Counted from the first letter of the stretch, positions 9,332 to 20,562 are shown. The stretch is DNA of 64,000 nt from Mesorhizobium shangrilense (GCF_028826155.1 NZ_JAQGPN010000001.1:3415501-3479500), one strand, 5' to 3'. Program-made: numbers and translations. The notes: generated by a model not told the origin, from the sequence alone.

Positions 9332-10351
9332 TCAGGCCACCGCCTCGAAATAGGTCGCGAACTCCGCCCGCACCGCTTGCTCCTGCTCGGCGTCGCGCGC
9401 CGCGACGGCGGAAAGCGCCCGGTTGGCTCTCTCCAGCGACTTGCCGGCCAGCGGCTTCACCTTCGACACGATGCCCGTCATCTCTTCCATCACCCCGTTG
9501 CAGTGAAGGACGATATCGCAGCCGGCGGCAAGGATCGCTTCGGCCTTTGACGGGAAATCCCCAGAAAGCGCCTTCATCGACGTGTCGTCGCTCACCAGCA
9601 AGCCGTCGAATCCGATCTCGCCGCGGATGATCTCATCCACCACCTTCGCCGACGTCGTCGCCGGATGATCGGCGTCGACAGCGCTGTAGACGACATGCGC
9701 GGTCATCGCCATCGGCAGATCCTTCAGGGCCTTGAACGGCGCGAAATCGTGCGCGCGGAGCTCCGCGATCGGCGTGTCCACCGTCGGCAGCTCGAAATGC
9801 GTGTCCGAGAAGGCGCGGCCGTGTCCGGGAATGTGCTTCATCACCGGCAGAACGCCACCCGCCATCAGCCCTTCCGCCGCGGCGCGCCCGAGCGCGGTCA
9901 CGCTTTCAGGATCCTTCCCGAAGGCGCGCGCGCCGATCACGTCGCTGGCTCCCTCGATCGGCACGTCAAGCACCGGCAGGCAGTCGACGTTGATGCCGAA
10001 GCGCAGGAGGTCGAAGGCGTGCAGTCGCGCCAACAGCCACGCGGCGCGCAAGCCGGCCTGCCGATCCTGCCGATAGAGCGCGCCGATCGCCGAGCCCGCC
10101 GGATAGTTCGGCGCGATCGGCGGCCGAAGCCGCTGCACGCGCCCGCCCTCCTGATCGATGAAGACCGGGGCGTCGGGTCGGCCGACAGAGTCGCGCAGCG
10201 CCGCCACGAGATCTGTGATCTGCGCCGGTTCACCGATATTGCGCGCAAACAGGATGAAGCCCCAAGGCCGCACGCCGCCATAGAACAGCGCTTCTTCCGG
10301 GGTGAGTTGCTTGCCGGCGCAGCCGAGGATAACGGATTGTGATTCGCTCAT
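9332..10351 (-). CDS. nagZ: beta-N-acetylhexosaminidase (GH3), NagZ
   Basis: NagZ is a cytosolic muropeptide-recycling enzyme that removes GlcNAc from 1,6-anhydroMurNAc peptides. The 339-residue length matches single-domain GH3 NagZ. The motif KHIPGHGRAFSDTH, which contains the Asp/His acid-base pair, is at about residues 170-185. The catalytic nucleophile Asp is in VSDDTSM at about 253. It sits between the SPOR-domain gene (88 bp away) and scpA, so it belongs to the same cell-wall and division gene train. Confidence 0.94.
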   Translation of the reverse strand: MSESQSVILGCAGKQLTPEEALFYGGVRPWGFILFARNIGEPAQITDLVAALRDSVGRPDAPVFIDQEGGRVQRLRPPIAPNYPAGSAIGALYRQDRQAGLRAAWLLARLHAFDLLRFGINVDCLPVLDVPIEGASDVIGARAFGKDPESVTALGRAAAEGLMAGGVLPVMKHIPGHGRAFSDTHFELPTVDTPIAELRAHDFAPFKALKDLPMAMTAHVVYSAVDADHPATTSAKVVDEIIRGEIGFDGLLVSDDTSMKALSGDFPSKAEAILAAGCDIVLHCNGVMEEMTGIVSKVKPLAGKSLERANRALSAVAARDAEQEQAVRAEFATYFEAVA

Positions 10352-10439
10352 GGCGCCAACCTAGCGTGAAGTGCACTGCCTTAAAAGCAATCGGCGCGGC
10401 CCGGGGGCCACGCCGCAGAAATCCGCAGGACGAAGTCGT

Positions 10440-13400
10440 CTACTTCGAAACGAAGCAGTTGCCGCCGGCAGCCTTGTAGCTCTCGCAAAGCTTGATCGCC
10501 TCGTTCCGGCTGCCCGCCGGCACCCGCACGCGCCAGAAGGTGCCCTTGCCCGCAATCTCCGCCTTGACGATGTGAGCGTTGCGGTCGCCCAGCACGCTGG
10601 AATAGCGGCGCGAGAGATCCTGGTAGGATGACCGGGCGGCCGCCTCGCTGGGCTGCGAAGCGATCTGCACCGCCCACGATCCCGCGGCTGGCGCTTCCGT
10701 CGTCAATGCGGCGACCTGGTCGGCCTTGACCTCGCCGACGATGTCGAGCGGCTGGTCGGCGGGACGCGACGGCGCCACCGGCACCCGCTCGGGGATCGAC
10801 GCGCGCGGCTGCGCCGGCGGATTGGCGACGGCGGCCGTTTCCTCTGCGGCCACGGGCTGCGCAGCCGCTGGCGTATTTGCCCCGGACGTCGCTGCAGCAG
10901 CCGTATCCGGCCCAGCAGCGGCATCCCTCGCTCCCGCATCAAGTCCCTGTTCCGCCGTCCCGGAGATGGTCGGGGCGGTCAGCGAACCGGCCGCGGTCGT
11001 CGAACCGACCGAATCCGGCTCAGGCGCGACATCCTCGCGAGGAACCAATGTTCCGTCCGGCTTGACGACCATGGTGCGGACCTTGCGCGGGGCAACGGCG
11101 GCGACCTCCTCGACCGGCTGCTCGTTGTCCGCGGCAATCGCCTGCTCGATGCGGTCGGCGTCCTTCGTGACGTCGCCAGCCAGATCCTCGATGTCGGCCG
11201 ATTCGTCGATCAGCTGCGGCGCGGCTTCCGGAAAGCGCTCGGCCATGTCGACCGGCTCTTCCTCGGTCGAGATCAATGCTTCCTGGTTGGGCTGCGACGC
11301 CGGCGCACCGGCCGCACGGTCGAACACACCGCTTTGCTGGTTCGGGACCGCGGTCCCGCCAGGGTTCTCCGGCTTCACCTTGACCGGCTCAGCGTCGGCC
11401 TTGACCAGGGCGGGCTCGCCTGATCCGCCGCTACCGCCGGACAGCGCGAACGCTCCCACCGCTCCGATGACCGCGATGCCGCCGACGATGGATGCGATGA
11501 TGAGTCCGCGCCGGGGAGAAGGCCGCCGGACGGCCGCCAGCTCGCCGGCCATCGCCGCGTCGTCCTCGAAATCCGGATCGACCTCGAAGTCGCGCACGCC
11601 TGTGTCGTACCCCTGAGCCTGCGACGCATCGCGCCTCACCTCGAAGTCGCTCGCCTTGCTCCGCTGCGCAAAGTGTGCTGCCGCCGCTCCAGCGCCAGCC
11701 ACTGCATAGGGCGCGGCTGCGAAAGCCGCTGCGCGCCCTTCGTCGGCGTCGTAGCCGGACTCCAGGTCAAAAGCCGGGGCTGCCTCAGGCTCGGGTTGGG
11801 CGGCCTGGATGGTTTCAATAGCCGGCTCGCCGAAGGCTGCGGCGAGTTCGGCGTCCAAATGATCGAAGGACGGCACGTCGTCCTCCGCATACTGGACCTC
11901 TGGGATATCCAGGTCGTCGGCGAGCGCAACCGCATTCTCGGGCACGTCGATGGTCTCGATATCGGGAACTTCCTCGACCTCGACCGGCAACTGCTCGACG
12001 GGCTGATAGCTCTGCGGCGCCGCCTGCGGCTGCTGCGGGCGGTCATAGCCACGCACCACCGCGGCGAGCTCCGCGATGGCGTCGTTTATGTCATCCTGCT
12101 CGGGGCCATCCTCGGTTCCCGCCTGCAACTCCTCCTCGCGGGACCCTTCAGGGGCCTGGGTCCGGTAATCCTCCGCTTCGGCAGCATATACAGCCACATG
12201 TCCGGCTTCGAAGCCGGCATCGGCCGTCTCGTCCGCATCGTGGGAGATCGCCTCGTCCCACTGGGTCTCCTCGGGCGTGTCCTCGCCAGCCACGCGGGCG
12301 GCTGCATCGTCGCCGTCAGACCACTGCGCGGCTTCCGCATGGAGCCCGCCGGCAAGCAGGGATTCCAGATCGTCCTCGAAGTCCGTCGGCGTCACGTCGC
12401 CCGGAGCGGCATGGGCCTCCTCGAACGAGGCGGCATCGTCGGCCTCTAAAGTGGCTTCGTCGGCCTCGAAAGACGTGGTTTCGTTCTCCTCGAACGACAC
12501 GGCTGGCGCTGACGACGCGGTAAAGTCCATGTCGACTTCGGCCATGGCGGCATCGAACGCGCCGGCAAACTCATCGGCTCGGGGCGAAGCGACGTACTGA
12601 GCTGCGGGGGCTTCCTGCTCGGTGGCGGCGACGGCGTCGGCCTCCGGCTCGGACATCCACTCCCGATCGTCATCCTCAAGCGCATCCTCGAAGGACGCCA
12701 CCAGCGCGTCGTCCAGATCCGCGGCAAGCGCGGCGCCGTGATCGAACTCGTCGACATAGCCCTGGACGTCGGCGTATGACTGATCGGGATGATCGCGGGC
12801 TACGTCACTCTCGTCGCCGTAGCCATCCTGGGCGAACCCATGCGCCTCGGCGGCATAGGAGCCACGGGCCTCCTCGTACGCGGGAGCCTCATAGGCCGCC
12901 TCATCCGCCACACCGCTCGGCGCGGAGTCGTCAGACCCGACGTTCGCCGCGTAGTCCATGTATGTGGGCTCGTCCTGCTCATCGGAACCGCGCTCGTTCT
13001 CCGCTGGGTAGGCAGCCTGGTCAGGCGTGGCGTAGGTTCCGGAATAATCCACGGACGCGACGTCGCCATAGGCCTGCTCATCGAGCGGCGGCTCTTCCTC
13101 GGCCAGAACCGCTGGCGCCTGCTCGCGCTGGAAGGACACGGCGGCGCTTGCCCTGCCGTCATCCAGGGCGACGTGGGAGGGCTGCGACATGGCCGACAGC
13201 TCCGGCTCGAGCGCTCCCATCAGTTCCTGCTCGAGATCGATCGAGAAATCGAGATCGTCGTCGCTGACATCCACCTTCGGCGCCTCGACCTGATGAGCCG
13301 TCACCGGCTCCAGGGTCGCCGTGGACTGCGGGCTGCGAAACGGAACCCGGGGATCGAAACCCATGATTCTGGTCAATTCCGCGAACGGGTCGTCGTTATT

Positions 13401-13448
13401 CTCCGACGTTGCCGGAGGCGCTTTTTTCAGCCAGTTTGCGTCTGCCAT
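10440..13448 (-). CDS. large acidic SPOR-domain membrane protein
   Basis: This protein is about 1002 residues from the ATG at 13448 (MADANWLKK). An upstream in-frame start at 13478 adds ten residues and looks less natural. Residues 1-640 are a very acidic, Ala/Glu/Asp-rich, low-complexity cytoplasmic region. A basic PSPRRG stop then leads into one transmembrane helix at about 646-666. The periplasmic part is Pro/Ala-rich and ends in a SPOR domain (about 925-1002; WAVQIASQPSEAAARSSY), which binds denuded septal peptidoglycan. The protein is inferred to act at the division site, like FtsN in topology but far larger. Similar proteins occupy this slot (argS-SPOR-nagZ) in other Rhizobiales. Confidence 0.88.
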   Translation of the reverse strand: MADANWLKKAPPATSENNDDPFAELTRIMGFDPRVPFRSPQSTATLEPVTAHQVEAPKVDVSDDDLDFSIDLEQELMGALEPELSAMSQPSHVALDDGRASAAVSFQREQAPAVLAEEEPPLDEQAYGDVASVDYSGTYATPDQAAYPAENERGSDEQDEPTYMDYAANVGSDDSAPSGVADEAAYEAPAYEEARGSYAAEAHGFAQDGYGDESDVARDHPDQSYADVQGYVDEFDHGAALAADLDDALVASFEDALEDDDREWMSEPEADAVAATEQEAPAAQYVASPRADEFAGAFDAAMAEVDMDFTASSAPAVSFEENETTSFEADEATLEADDAASFEEAHAAPGDVTPTDFEDDLESLLAGGLHAEAAQWSDGDDAAARVAGEDTPEETQWDEAISHDADETADAGFEAGHVAVYAAEAEDYRTQAPEGSREEELQAGTEDGPEQDDINDAIAELAAVVRGYDRPQQPQAAPQSYQPVEQLPVEVEEVPDIETIDVPENAVALADDLDIPEVQYAEDDVPSFDHLDAELAAAFGEPAIETIQAAQPEPEAAPAFDLESGYDADEGRAAAFAAAPYAVAGAGAAAAHFAQRSKASDFEVRRDASQAQGYDTGVRDFEVDPDFEDDAAMAGELAAVRRPSPRRGLIIASIVGGIAVIGAVGAFALSGGSGGSGEPALVKADAEPVKVKPENPGGTAVPNQQSGVFDRAAGAPASQPNQEALISTEEEPVDMAERFPEAAPQLIDESADIEDLAGDVTKDADRIEQAIAADNEQPVEEVAAVAPRKVRTMVVKPDGTLVPREDVAPEPDSVGSTTAAGSLTAPTISGTAEQGLDAGARDAAAGPDTAAAATSGANTPAAAQPVAAEETAAVANPPAQPRASIPERVPVAPSRPADQPLDIVGEVKADQVAALTTEAPAAGSWAVQIASQPSEAAARSSYQDLSRRYSSVLGDRNAHIVKAEIAGKGTFWRVRVPAGSRNEAIKLCESYKAAGGNCFVSK

Positions 13449-13551
13449 GGTGTGTCCACACTCGTACTCGGTTCGCACGCCGCCGACGTGACGAAGGGTT
13501 GGCCCCTACCAGCGCAATGTGGGCGAAAGGTGGCGGTATCCCGGCGCTTTT

Positions 13552-15309
13552 CTAGCGCATCTCGGTCGGCGCATCCGCTCCGATCAGCGCCAGTCCCGAC
13601 GTCAGGACGCTCGAAACCGCCTGAACCAGCCCTAGCCTGGCGAGCGACAAATTAGGGTCGTTAACCTTAACAAACCGTAAGTCCGGGTTGTCCGTACCGC
13701 GATTCCATTGCGTGTGGAACGCACTGGCCAGATCAAAGAGGTAGAAAGCGATCCTGTGCGGCTCCTGGGACAGCGCCGCAGCCTCGATCATGCGCGGATA
13801 TTCGGCCAGCTTCCGGATCAGCGCGACCTCGCTCTCGTCCGTGAGCATCGCTACGTTTGCGATCAGGGCGTCCGTTCCGATCTGGTCCATGCCCAGTTGC
13901 TCGCGCGCCTGCCTGAACACCGAATGGCTGCGCGCCGAAGCATACTGCACGTAGAAGACCGGATTGTCCTTCGACTGCTCCGTGACCTTGGCGAAGTCGA
14001 AATCGAGCGGCGCGTCGCTCTTGCGGTAGAGCATCATGAACCGGATGGGATCGCGGCCAACCTCATCGACCACGTCGCGCAGCGTGATGAACTCCCCTGC
14101 CCGCTTCGACATGCGGACCGGCTCGCCTTCGCGGTAGAGTTTTACCAGCTGGCAGAGCAGGATGGTCAGGCTGACCTTACCGTCAGTCACCGCCTTGGCC
14201 AGCGCCTCCATGCGCTTGACGTAGCCGCCATGGTCGGCGCCGAGCACGAAAATGAGCTCGTCGAAGCCGCGCGCCACCTTGTCGTAGATGTACGCCACAT
14301 CGGCCGCGAAATAGGTGAAGGAGCCGTCCGACTTGATGAGAGGGCGGTCGATGTCGTCGCCCACCGCTGTCGAGCGGAACAGCGTCTGCTCACGATCCTC
14401 CCAGTCGTCGGGCTTCTCGCCCTTCGGCGGCGGCAGCGTGCCCTTGTAGATGTGGCCCTTCATCGTCAGGTCGTTGATGGCCGTGCGGATCATCCTGGCA
14501 TTGTCCGCATGCAGCGTGCGTTCCGAGAAGAAGACCTCATGGCGCACGTCGATCAAGGCCAGATCCTCGCGGATCACCTCCATCATGGCCTCGACCGTAC
14601 GGTCCTTGACCAGCACCAGCGCCTCGTCCTCCGGCATGTCGAGCAGCGTGCGGCCGAACTCCTTGGCGAGCGCCTGGCCGACCGGAACGAGATAGTCCCC
14701 CGGATAGAGGCCGGGCGGTATATCGCCGATTTCCTCCCCGAGCGCCTCACGGTAGCGCAGCATGGCGGAGCGCCCGAGCACGTCGATCTGGGCGCCGGCG
14801 TCGTTGATGAAGTACTCCTTGGTCACGTCATACCCGGCGAAGGCGAGCAGGTTGGCGAGCGCGTCGCCCACCACTGCGCCGCGGCAATGGCCCACATGCA
14901 TGGGTCCGGTCGGGTTGGCCGACACATATTCGACATTGACCTTGCGTCCTGCGCCAAGGACCGAGCGCCCATAGTCGAGGCCGCCTTCCAGCATGCGGAC
15001 GAGCAGATCGTGCCAGTAGCTGTCCGCCAGCCTCAGGTTGACGAAGCCCGGACCGGCGACTTCCGCCGACACGACGGCCGGATCGGACTTCAGCGCCGCG
15101 ACAAGCCGGTCCGCAAGCGCGCGCGGGTTCTGGCCGGCAGGTTTCGCCAGCACCATGGCCGCGTTGGTGGCGAGATCGCCGTGACTCGAATCGCGCGGCG
15201 GCTCGACCGCGATGCGCGAAAGATCCAGTGCGCCACCATCTTTGTCTTTGAGTTCAAGCGCTTCGACTGCGTTCCTGACGCGTGCGCTGAAATCGGCGAA
15301 AATGTTCAT
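13552..15309 (-). CDS. argS: arginine--tRNA ligase
   Basis: This class I synthetase charges tRNA-Arg. The 585-residue length is standard. An N-terminal additional domain (about 1-110) contacts the tRNA. The HIGH-type motif is in [15 protein letters not shown] at about residues 128-142, and the KMSKS-equivalent RMSKRAG is at about 400. The C-terminal DALR anticodon-binding domain occupies the last ~120 residues. The gene lies 69 bp downstream of dgt and 103 bp upstream of the SPOR gene. Confidence 0.97.
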   Translation of the reverse strand: MNIFADFSARVRNAVEALELKDKDGGALDLSRIAVEPPRDSSHGDLATNAAMVLAKPAGQNPRALADRLVAALKSDPAVVSAEVAGPGFVNLRLADSYWHDLLVRMLEGGLDYGRSVLGAGRKVNVEYVSANPTGPMHVGHCRGAVVGDALANLLAFAGYDVTKEYFINDAGAQIDVLGRSAMLRYREALGEEIGDIPPGLYPGDYLVPVGQALAKEFGRTLLDMPEDEALVLVKDRTVEAMMEVIREDLALIDVRHEVFFSERTLHADNARMIRTAINDLTMKGHIYKGTLPPPKGEKPDDWEDREQTLFRSTAVGDDIDRPLIKSDGSFTYFAADVAYIYDKVARGFDELIFVLGADHGGYVKRMEALAKAVTDGKVSLTILLCQLVKLYREGEPVRMSKRAGEFITLRDVVDEVGRDPIRFMMLYRKSDAPLDFDFAKVTEQSKDNPVFYVQYASARSHSVFRQAREQLGMDQIGTDALIANVAMLTDESEVALIRKLAEYPRMIEAAALSQEPHRIAFYLFDLASAFHTQWNRGTDNPDLRFVKVNDPNLSLARLGLVQAVSSVLTSGLALIGADAPTEMR

Positions 15310-15378
15310 CTGGTTGTCTCTGGACCGAGAGAGGGCGGCGCAAGGGCGCGCGGCCCCAATATTTCCTGGGCCGTCCGC

Positions 15379-16599
15379 CTATCCCAAATCCGGCGTATGG
15401 TCAAACAAGCGCCGGTGCTCCTTGAGCGCATATGTGTCCGTCATGCCCGCCAGGAAATCCGCGACGTGACGCGCTTTCACGCGATCGTCCGCGCGGCCAA
15501 GCGTTTCGCGCCAGCCCTCGGGCATGATCGAGGGATCGGCGAAATAGGCGTCGAAAAGGTCGAACACCACCTGTTCGGCGCCCATTCGCATGCGAAGGAC
15601 GTCGGGGTGCCGGTAGAGATTCTTGTAGAGAAACGCCTTCAGCTGCTTCTCTTCCTGGGCCATGCCCGGAGAAAAGGTCACGATCGGGCGGCCAGCGGCG
15701 CGCACCGCGTCTGCGTTCTTCGGGTTCACCTCGGATAGATTGGCCTTGGCCGCCACGATCACGTCCTCGACCATGATCGTGATCTGCCGCCGCATCAGCT
15801 CGTGCCCGGTGCGGACGGCATCGAGGGCGGGATAGCGCTCACGGACGGCGGCGAGGATCGATCCCGGCAGGGCAACCTCCTCCAGCATATCGAGCGTCAG
15901 CAGGCCGGAACGGAGGCCGTCGTCGATGTCATGCGTGTCGTAGGCGATATCGTCGGCAATGGCAGCGCATTGCGCCTCGAGGCTGGCGAAGCGGTCGAGC
16001 TCGAGATCATACAGTTCGTTGAAGTCGCGGATCGGCTGCGGGAGGGGTTTTTCCAGCCCCGCGCCATTCACGTCGGCCAGCGGCCCGTTGTGCTTGACCA
16101 GTCCCTCGAGCGTCTCCCACGTCAGGTTGAGGCCGTCGAACTCTGCATAGCGCCGCTCCAGCTTGGTGACGATCTTCAACGACTGGGCATTGTGGTCGAA
16201 GCCGCCCCATTCCTTCAGCTTGGCGTCGAGCGCATCTTCGCCGGTATGGCCGAACGGGGTGTGCCCAAAATCATGGACCAGCGCGATGGCCTCCGCCAGA
16301 TCCTCGTCGCAGCAGAGCGCCCTGGCGAGCGCGCGCGCGATCTGCGCAACCTCGATCGTGTGGGTTAGCCGCGTGCGGTAATGGTCGCTCTCGTGGACGA
16401 CGAACACCTGCGTCTTGTGCTTCAGGCGGCGGAAGGCGGTCGAATGGATGATGCGATCGCGGTCCCGCTGGAAGGGCGTGCGCGTCGGGCTTTCCGTCTC
16501 GCCATAGAAGCGGCCGCGTGAGCGCGCAGGGTCGCAGGCATAGGCTGCGCGGGGGCGGTAGCCGAAACCTATGTCGCGCAGTTCAGGTGCCTCTGTCAT
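15379..16599 (-). CDS. dgt: deoxyguanosinetriphosphate triphosphohydrolase-like protein
   Basis: This HD-domain enzyme hydrolyses dGTP or other dNTPs to deoxynucleoside and tripolyphosphate, helping dNTP balance. I take the ATG at 16599 ([16 protein letters not shown]; 406 residues), because the 86 codons upstream in frame look non-coding and overlap the erpA promoter. The metal-binding residues are in [12 protein letters not shown] and [16 protein letters not shown]. The type 2 subfamily (about 400 residues) is usual in alphaproteobacteria, and its true substrate range varies. Confidence 0.93.
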   Translation of the reverse strand: MTEAPELRDIGFGYRPRAAYACDPARSRGRFYGETESPTRTPFQRDRDRIIHSTAFRRLKHKTQVFVVHESDHYRTRLTHTIEVAQIARALARALCCDEDLAEAIALVHDFGHTPFGHTGEDALDAKLKEWGGFDHNAQSLKIVTKLERRYAEFDGLNLTWETLEGLVKHNGPLADVNGAGLEKPLPQPIRDFNELYDLELDRFASLEAQCAAIADDIAYDTHDIDDGLRSGLLTLDMLEEVALPGSILAAVRERYPALDAVRTGHELMRRQITIMVEDVIVAAKANLSEVNPKNADAVRAAGRPIVTFSPGMAQEEKQLKAFLYKNLYRHPDVLRMRMGAEQVVFDLFDAYFADPSIMPEGWRETLGRADDRVKARHVADFLAGMTDTYALKEHRRLFDHTPDLG

Positions 16600-16706
16600 C
16601 GCCCGCCGAGAATCTGGCGGCGCGCCGTCGATCGGTGCGCCTGACCTGAGAGGTAAAGCCGCCTGCGAGGTTAGGCAACAAGCAGATGGCCCGATCGGCC
16701 GGGGCG

Positions 16707-16735
16707 TTGACTTGGCGTCGGGCGCTTCATACCTA
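16707..16735 (+). promoter_or_regulatory. candidate housekeeping promoter of the erpA-type gene
   Basis: TTGACT (16707-16712), 17 bp, then TACCTA (16730-16735) fits the alphaproteobacterial housekeeping sigma consensus. Transcription would start near 16742, which makes the ATG at 16766 a better start for the downstream gene than the one at 16751. Confidence 0.5.
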
Positions 16736-16765
16736 TCTGGAAGACCATCGATGAAGGCCAGGACC

Positions 16766-17113
16766 ATGGGCGCAGACGCAAAAACCGGCATGAAGGTCGA
16801 GATGACCGAAGCCGCCGCCAAGCGGATTTCCTCGATCCTGTCCAAGGAAGCAGGCAAGACGGCGCTACGCGTTTCGGTGGAAGGCGGCGGTTGCTCGGGA
16901 TTTTCCTACAAGTTCGACCTTGTCGAAGGCCGCAACGACGACGACGTCGCCATAGAGAAGAATGGCGCTACCGTGCTGATCGACGATTTGTCCCTCATCT
17001 ACATGGGCGGCGCGGTCATCGATTTCGTCGACGACCTGATGGGCCAGTCCTTCCAAATCAGGAACCCCAATGCGGTCGCTTCCTGCGGCTGCGGGACGAG
17101 CTTTTCCATCTGA
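16766..17113 (+). CDS. erpA: iron-sulfur cluster insertion protein (HesB/IscA/ErpA family)
   Basis: This A-type carrier binds a [2Fe-2S] or [4Fe-4S] cluster through three Cys residues and passes it to apo-enzymes. The 115-residue protein has all three ligands: Cys in GGGCSGFSY and two in the C-terminal CGCGTSFSI. The ATG at 16766 ([20 protein letters not shown]) is preceded by GAAGGCCAGG and agrees with the promoter at 16707-16735. Other in-frame ATGs are at 16751 and 16790. It is divergent from dgt, as often seen in rhizobia. Whether it is ErpA or another A-type paralogue cannot be settled from sequence alone. Confidence 0.9.
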   Translation: MGADAKTGMKVEMTEAAAKRISSILSKEAGKTALRVSVEGGGCSGFSYKFDLVEGRNDDDVAIEKNGATVLIDDLSLIYMGGAVIDFVDDLMGQSFQIRNPNAVASCGCGTSFSI

Positions 17114-17145
17114 AGCACCGCCGCAAAGCAGCCGTTCGGCCGGGT

Positions 17146-17778
17146 TCAGGCCGGCGGCAGGAACGGCTGACTGAGCTTCTGGAAGACCGGAAGCGCCTCC
17201 AGCCGCGCGGCATGGGCGGCAAGCGCTGTGTGCTTCGCGATCAGCGGCGCGAGATCCGGATGCGAATCGCCCAGATGCCGCAGCGCGACGGTCACGGCGA
17301 TATCTGCGTGGCCGATCCTTTCCCCGAACCAATAGGACGTCGACGCGCTCTTCCGACTCTCTTCCAGCACTCCCAGCGTATTGGCGATCTGTGTCGTGCA
17401 CCGTTCGACCCAGAGCGGCGACACGCCTTCCTTGTGCAACACCCTTTCGTAGAAGAGGCTGACCGCCTTGTCGGCGAGCCCGGTTGCCAGCGCCGCGATC
17501 CCCAGGGCGCGATGGCGCTCAGGCTCCGTCTGCGGATACATGCGCCGCCCCGCGGGAACCAGCCCGTCGACATAGTCGAGTATGACATGGCTCTCGACCA
17601 GAACGTCGCCGCTGTCGAGCACCAGCGTCAGCACCCTCAGGAGCGGATTGTATTCAGCCAGCCGTTCGGCATCACCGAAGGTCGACCATGGACGATGTTC
17701 GAACGGGATCTCGTAGAGCGCCAGCGCAATGCCGACACGGCGAACGTAGGACGAATCGTACTGACCGATCAGGATCAT
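17146..17778 (-). CDS. glutathione S-transferase family protein
   Basis: This is a 210-residue protein from the ATG at 17778 (MILIGQYDSSYVRRV). The 26 codons before it in frame look unlike coding sequence. It has an N-terminal thioredoxin-like half (about 1-80) with the active-site Ser region YDSSYVRR and the cis-Pro/ESHVILDYVD segment that binds the glutathione gamma-glutamyl end. An all-helical C-terminal half follows. The substrate is unknown. It converges on erpA with 32 bp between the stops. Confidence 0.85.
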   Translation of the reverse strand: MILIGQYDSSYVRRVGIALALYEIPFEHRPWSTFGDAERLAEYNPLLRVLTLVLDSGDVLVESHVILDYVDGLVPAGRRMYPQTEPERHRALGIAALATGLADKAVSLFYERVLHKEGVSPLWVERCTTQIANTLGVLEESRKSASTSYWFGERIGHADIAVTVALRHLGDSHPDLAPLIAKHTALAAHAARLEALPVFQKLSQPFLPPA

Positions 17779-17900
17779 GGGCGTCGCTCTCCGGTTGACC
17801 GGACAGTGAAGGGTCGCGGGCTTTCCCGCAAGCGGGGACTCCACGGGTGCGGCCACGCCTCCTGCCGCGACCTGACAGCCCGAAGGTCGCGCTGACCGCC

Positions 17901-17930
17901 AAAAGAAAAGGGCGCCGCAGGGGCGCCCTT
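17901..17930 (-). terminator. rho-independent terminator after tuf
   Basis: Read on the minus strand, the inverted repeat AAGGGCGCC / GGCGCCCTT (9-bp arms, 5-nt loop) is followed by TTCTTTT. It lies 24 bp after the tuf stop codon. Confidence 0.85.
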
Positions 17931-17954
17931 CCCGATCCAGACTTGTTCGCCGGA

Positions 17955-19130
<1,176 letters not shown>

Positions 19131-19178
19131 CGTCTCTTTCCCTGCACAGCAATGCTGATGTGGTTCTCGAATGCGGCG

Positions 19179-19207
19179 CGATTAGCGACTACGGCCTCAA
19201 AAGACAA
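19179..19207 (-). promoter_or_regulatory. candidate tuf promoter
   Basis: On the minus strand TTGTCT (19207-19202), 17 bp, then TAATCG (19184-19179) lies about 50 bp upstream of the tuf ATG. The match is moderate and was found by eye. Confidence 0.4.
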
Positions 19208-19339
19208 GACCCAAGCAGAAGAGATGCTCGCGCCTGGACGTTTCTGGCCAGCATGGTCAAGCCGCAGTCCGTTTCGTGGAGCCGCAGATATGGGTATTCT
19301 CCTCGCCAGTTGAAAGGCCTGCCGGAAGCCCCTTGGATC

Positions 19340-19394
19340 AAAGAAAAAACTGCGACTGCCGGGATTGGCGGCCTTCAACCGCCACCGCAGTCGC
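19340..19394 (-). terminator. terminator-like hairpin between the methyltransferase gene and tuf
   Basis: On the minus strand GCGACTGC (19394-19387) pairs with GCAGTCGC (19359-19352), with an inner GGCGG/CCGCC stem, and is followed by AGTTTTTTCTTT (19351-19340). It should end transcription coming from the methyltransferase gene or tRNAs before the tuf promoter. Confidence 0.7.
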
Positions 19395-19450
19395 GCGCCA
19401 CGCCCATCATGTTACGCGCGCGTCTAAAGGTTGCGCAGGCACGGCAGCGC

Positions 19451-20041
19451 TCAGCGCGTCTTGCGGGCCATGAGCGTGTAGGCCTTGTGCAGGATTTCCA
19501 GGTCGTCGCGGTGTTCGTCGAGAAATCGGTCGATGCCCTGCTGCGGGCGGTTTTCCACCGGGCGGTGCAGACGCCACTCATAGTCGTCGAAGCTGACGAT
19601 GCCGCCCGGCTTCAACATCGGCCAGCAGAGACTTGCATCGGAATAGACCTCCGCCGCCGTGTGTCCGCCGTCGATATAGATGGCGTCATAGCGATTGCCC
19701 GCGAGCGTGGGCAGCACGTCTTTCGAAAAACCCTTCAGCTTGGTCCAGCGGCCCGCATGGCCGGAAACCGCGACGTTGTGGTCGAACCGCGCCTCGTAGC
19801 CGGTCGCCTCGAAGAAATCCACGCAGGTCATCGTGGACGAGGGATCGGTGAGGATATTGTCGAGGAACCAGAGCGCAGTGCGCCCCTCGAACGTGCCGAC
19901 CTCGAGGAAGTGGACGTTTGGCTTCCCTCGGAAGACGCCCAGATGCTCGTTCCAGAACGGAACATAGGGCGTGATATAGTCTTTAGTGAACCTGTAGCGG
20001 CCTTCGTCATCAGCCGTTGCGACCGTATCCGAGCCTTCCAT
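19451..20041 (-). CDS. class I SAM-dependent methyltransferase (Methyltransf_24 type)
   Basis: This is a 196-residue protein. The SAM-binding loop is FLEVGTFEGRTALWFL at about residues 44-59, with the acidic residue of strand 2 in TCVDFFEA and the catalytic-core strand DAIYIDGGHTAAEV at about 119-132. The layout resembles TylF/CmcI or surface-glycan O-methyltransferases, but the substrate is unknown. It lies between tRNA-Gly and tuf, an unusual place for such a gene, and is closed off by its own terminator-like hairpin. Confidence 0.85.
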   Translation of the reverse strand: MEGSDTVATADDEGRYRFTKDYITPYVPFWNEHLGVFRGKPNVHFLEVGTFEGRTALWFLDNILTDPSSTMTCVDFFEATGYEARFDHNVAVSGHAGRWTKLKGFSKDVLPTLAGNRYDAIYIDGGHTAAEVYSDASLCWPMLKPGGIVSFDDYEWRLHRPVENRPQQGIDRFLDEHRDDLEILHKAYTLMARKTR

Positions 20042-20237
20042 ACCGCCTCCCGCGGATCACCTCGCGAACCGGCGGCCCCACGACCGATCGACGGCTGCGA
20101 CTGGACAACTGCATTCGACGCAAACGGCAAGCACGTTACCGTTACCCCGGGATCTGGATATTGTCGAAAATTCGCGTGCGGCGCCAGTCGTGTCGGTGAC
20201 GATGCATCGATGAAAATCGAACTTTTTAAAGGTGAAC

Positions 20238-20311
20238 TGGAGCGGGTGAAGGGAATCGAACCCTCGTATTCAGCTTGGAAGGCTGCTGCTCTACCATTGA
20301 GCTACACCCGC
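20238..20311 (-). tRNA. tRNA-Gly (TCC)
   Basis: This is a 74-nt cloverleaf on the minus strand. The acceptor stem GCGGGTG pairs with CACCCGC, the anticodon loop is CTTCCAA (anticodon TCC), the T-loop is TTCGATT, and CCA is encoded at 20240-20238. It lies 55 bp downstream of tRNA-Tyr and is probably on the same transcript. Confidence 0.97.
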
Positions 20312-20366
20312 TTCGCTGTGTCCGGCAAGCTCCATCGGAGCTTGCGCGTGGCTCTCGGGCCGGCAG

Positions 20367-20451
20367 TGGTGGAGGAGGTTGGATTTGAACCAACGTAGGC
20401 TGAGCCAACGGATTTACAGTCCGTCCCCTTTAACCACTCGGGCACTCCTCC
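20367..20451 (-). tRNA. tRNA-Tyr (GTA)
   Basis: This is an 85-nt type II tRNA on the minus strand with a long variable arm. The acceptor stem starts GGAGGAG, the anticodon context is CTGTAAATC (GTA), the T-loop is TTCAAAT, the discriminator is A, and CCA is encoded at 20369-20367. Confidence 0.97.
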
Positions 20452-20533
20452 AGACTGCAGCCGGAGCCATGCAACGAGGCGTATTTCGCGCCCTTCGGCC
20501 GAACATCGCTGTCCGCCCGAACTTGCGAAGCGC

Positions 20534-20562
20534 CTTATGGCGACAAGGCTATTGCCTGTCAA
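20534..20562 (-). promoter_or_regulatory. promoter of the tRNA-Tyr/tRNA-Gly unit
   Basis: On the minus strand TTGACA (20562-20557), 17 bp, CATAAG (20539-20534) lies about 80 bp upstream of tRNA-Tyr. The -35 box is perfect, the -10 box weaker. Confidence 0.6.
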
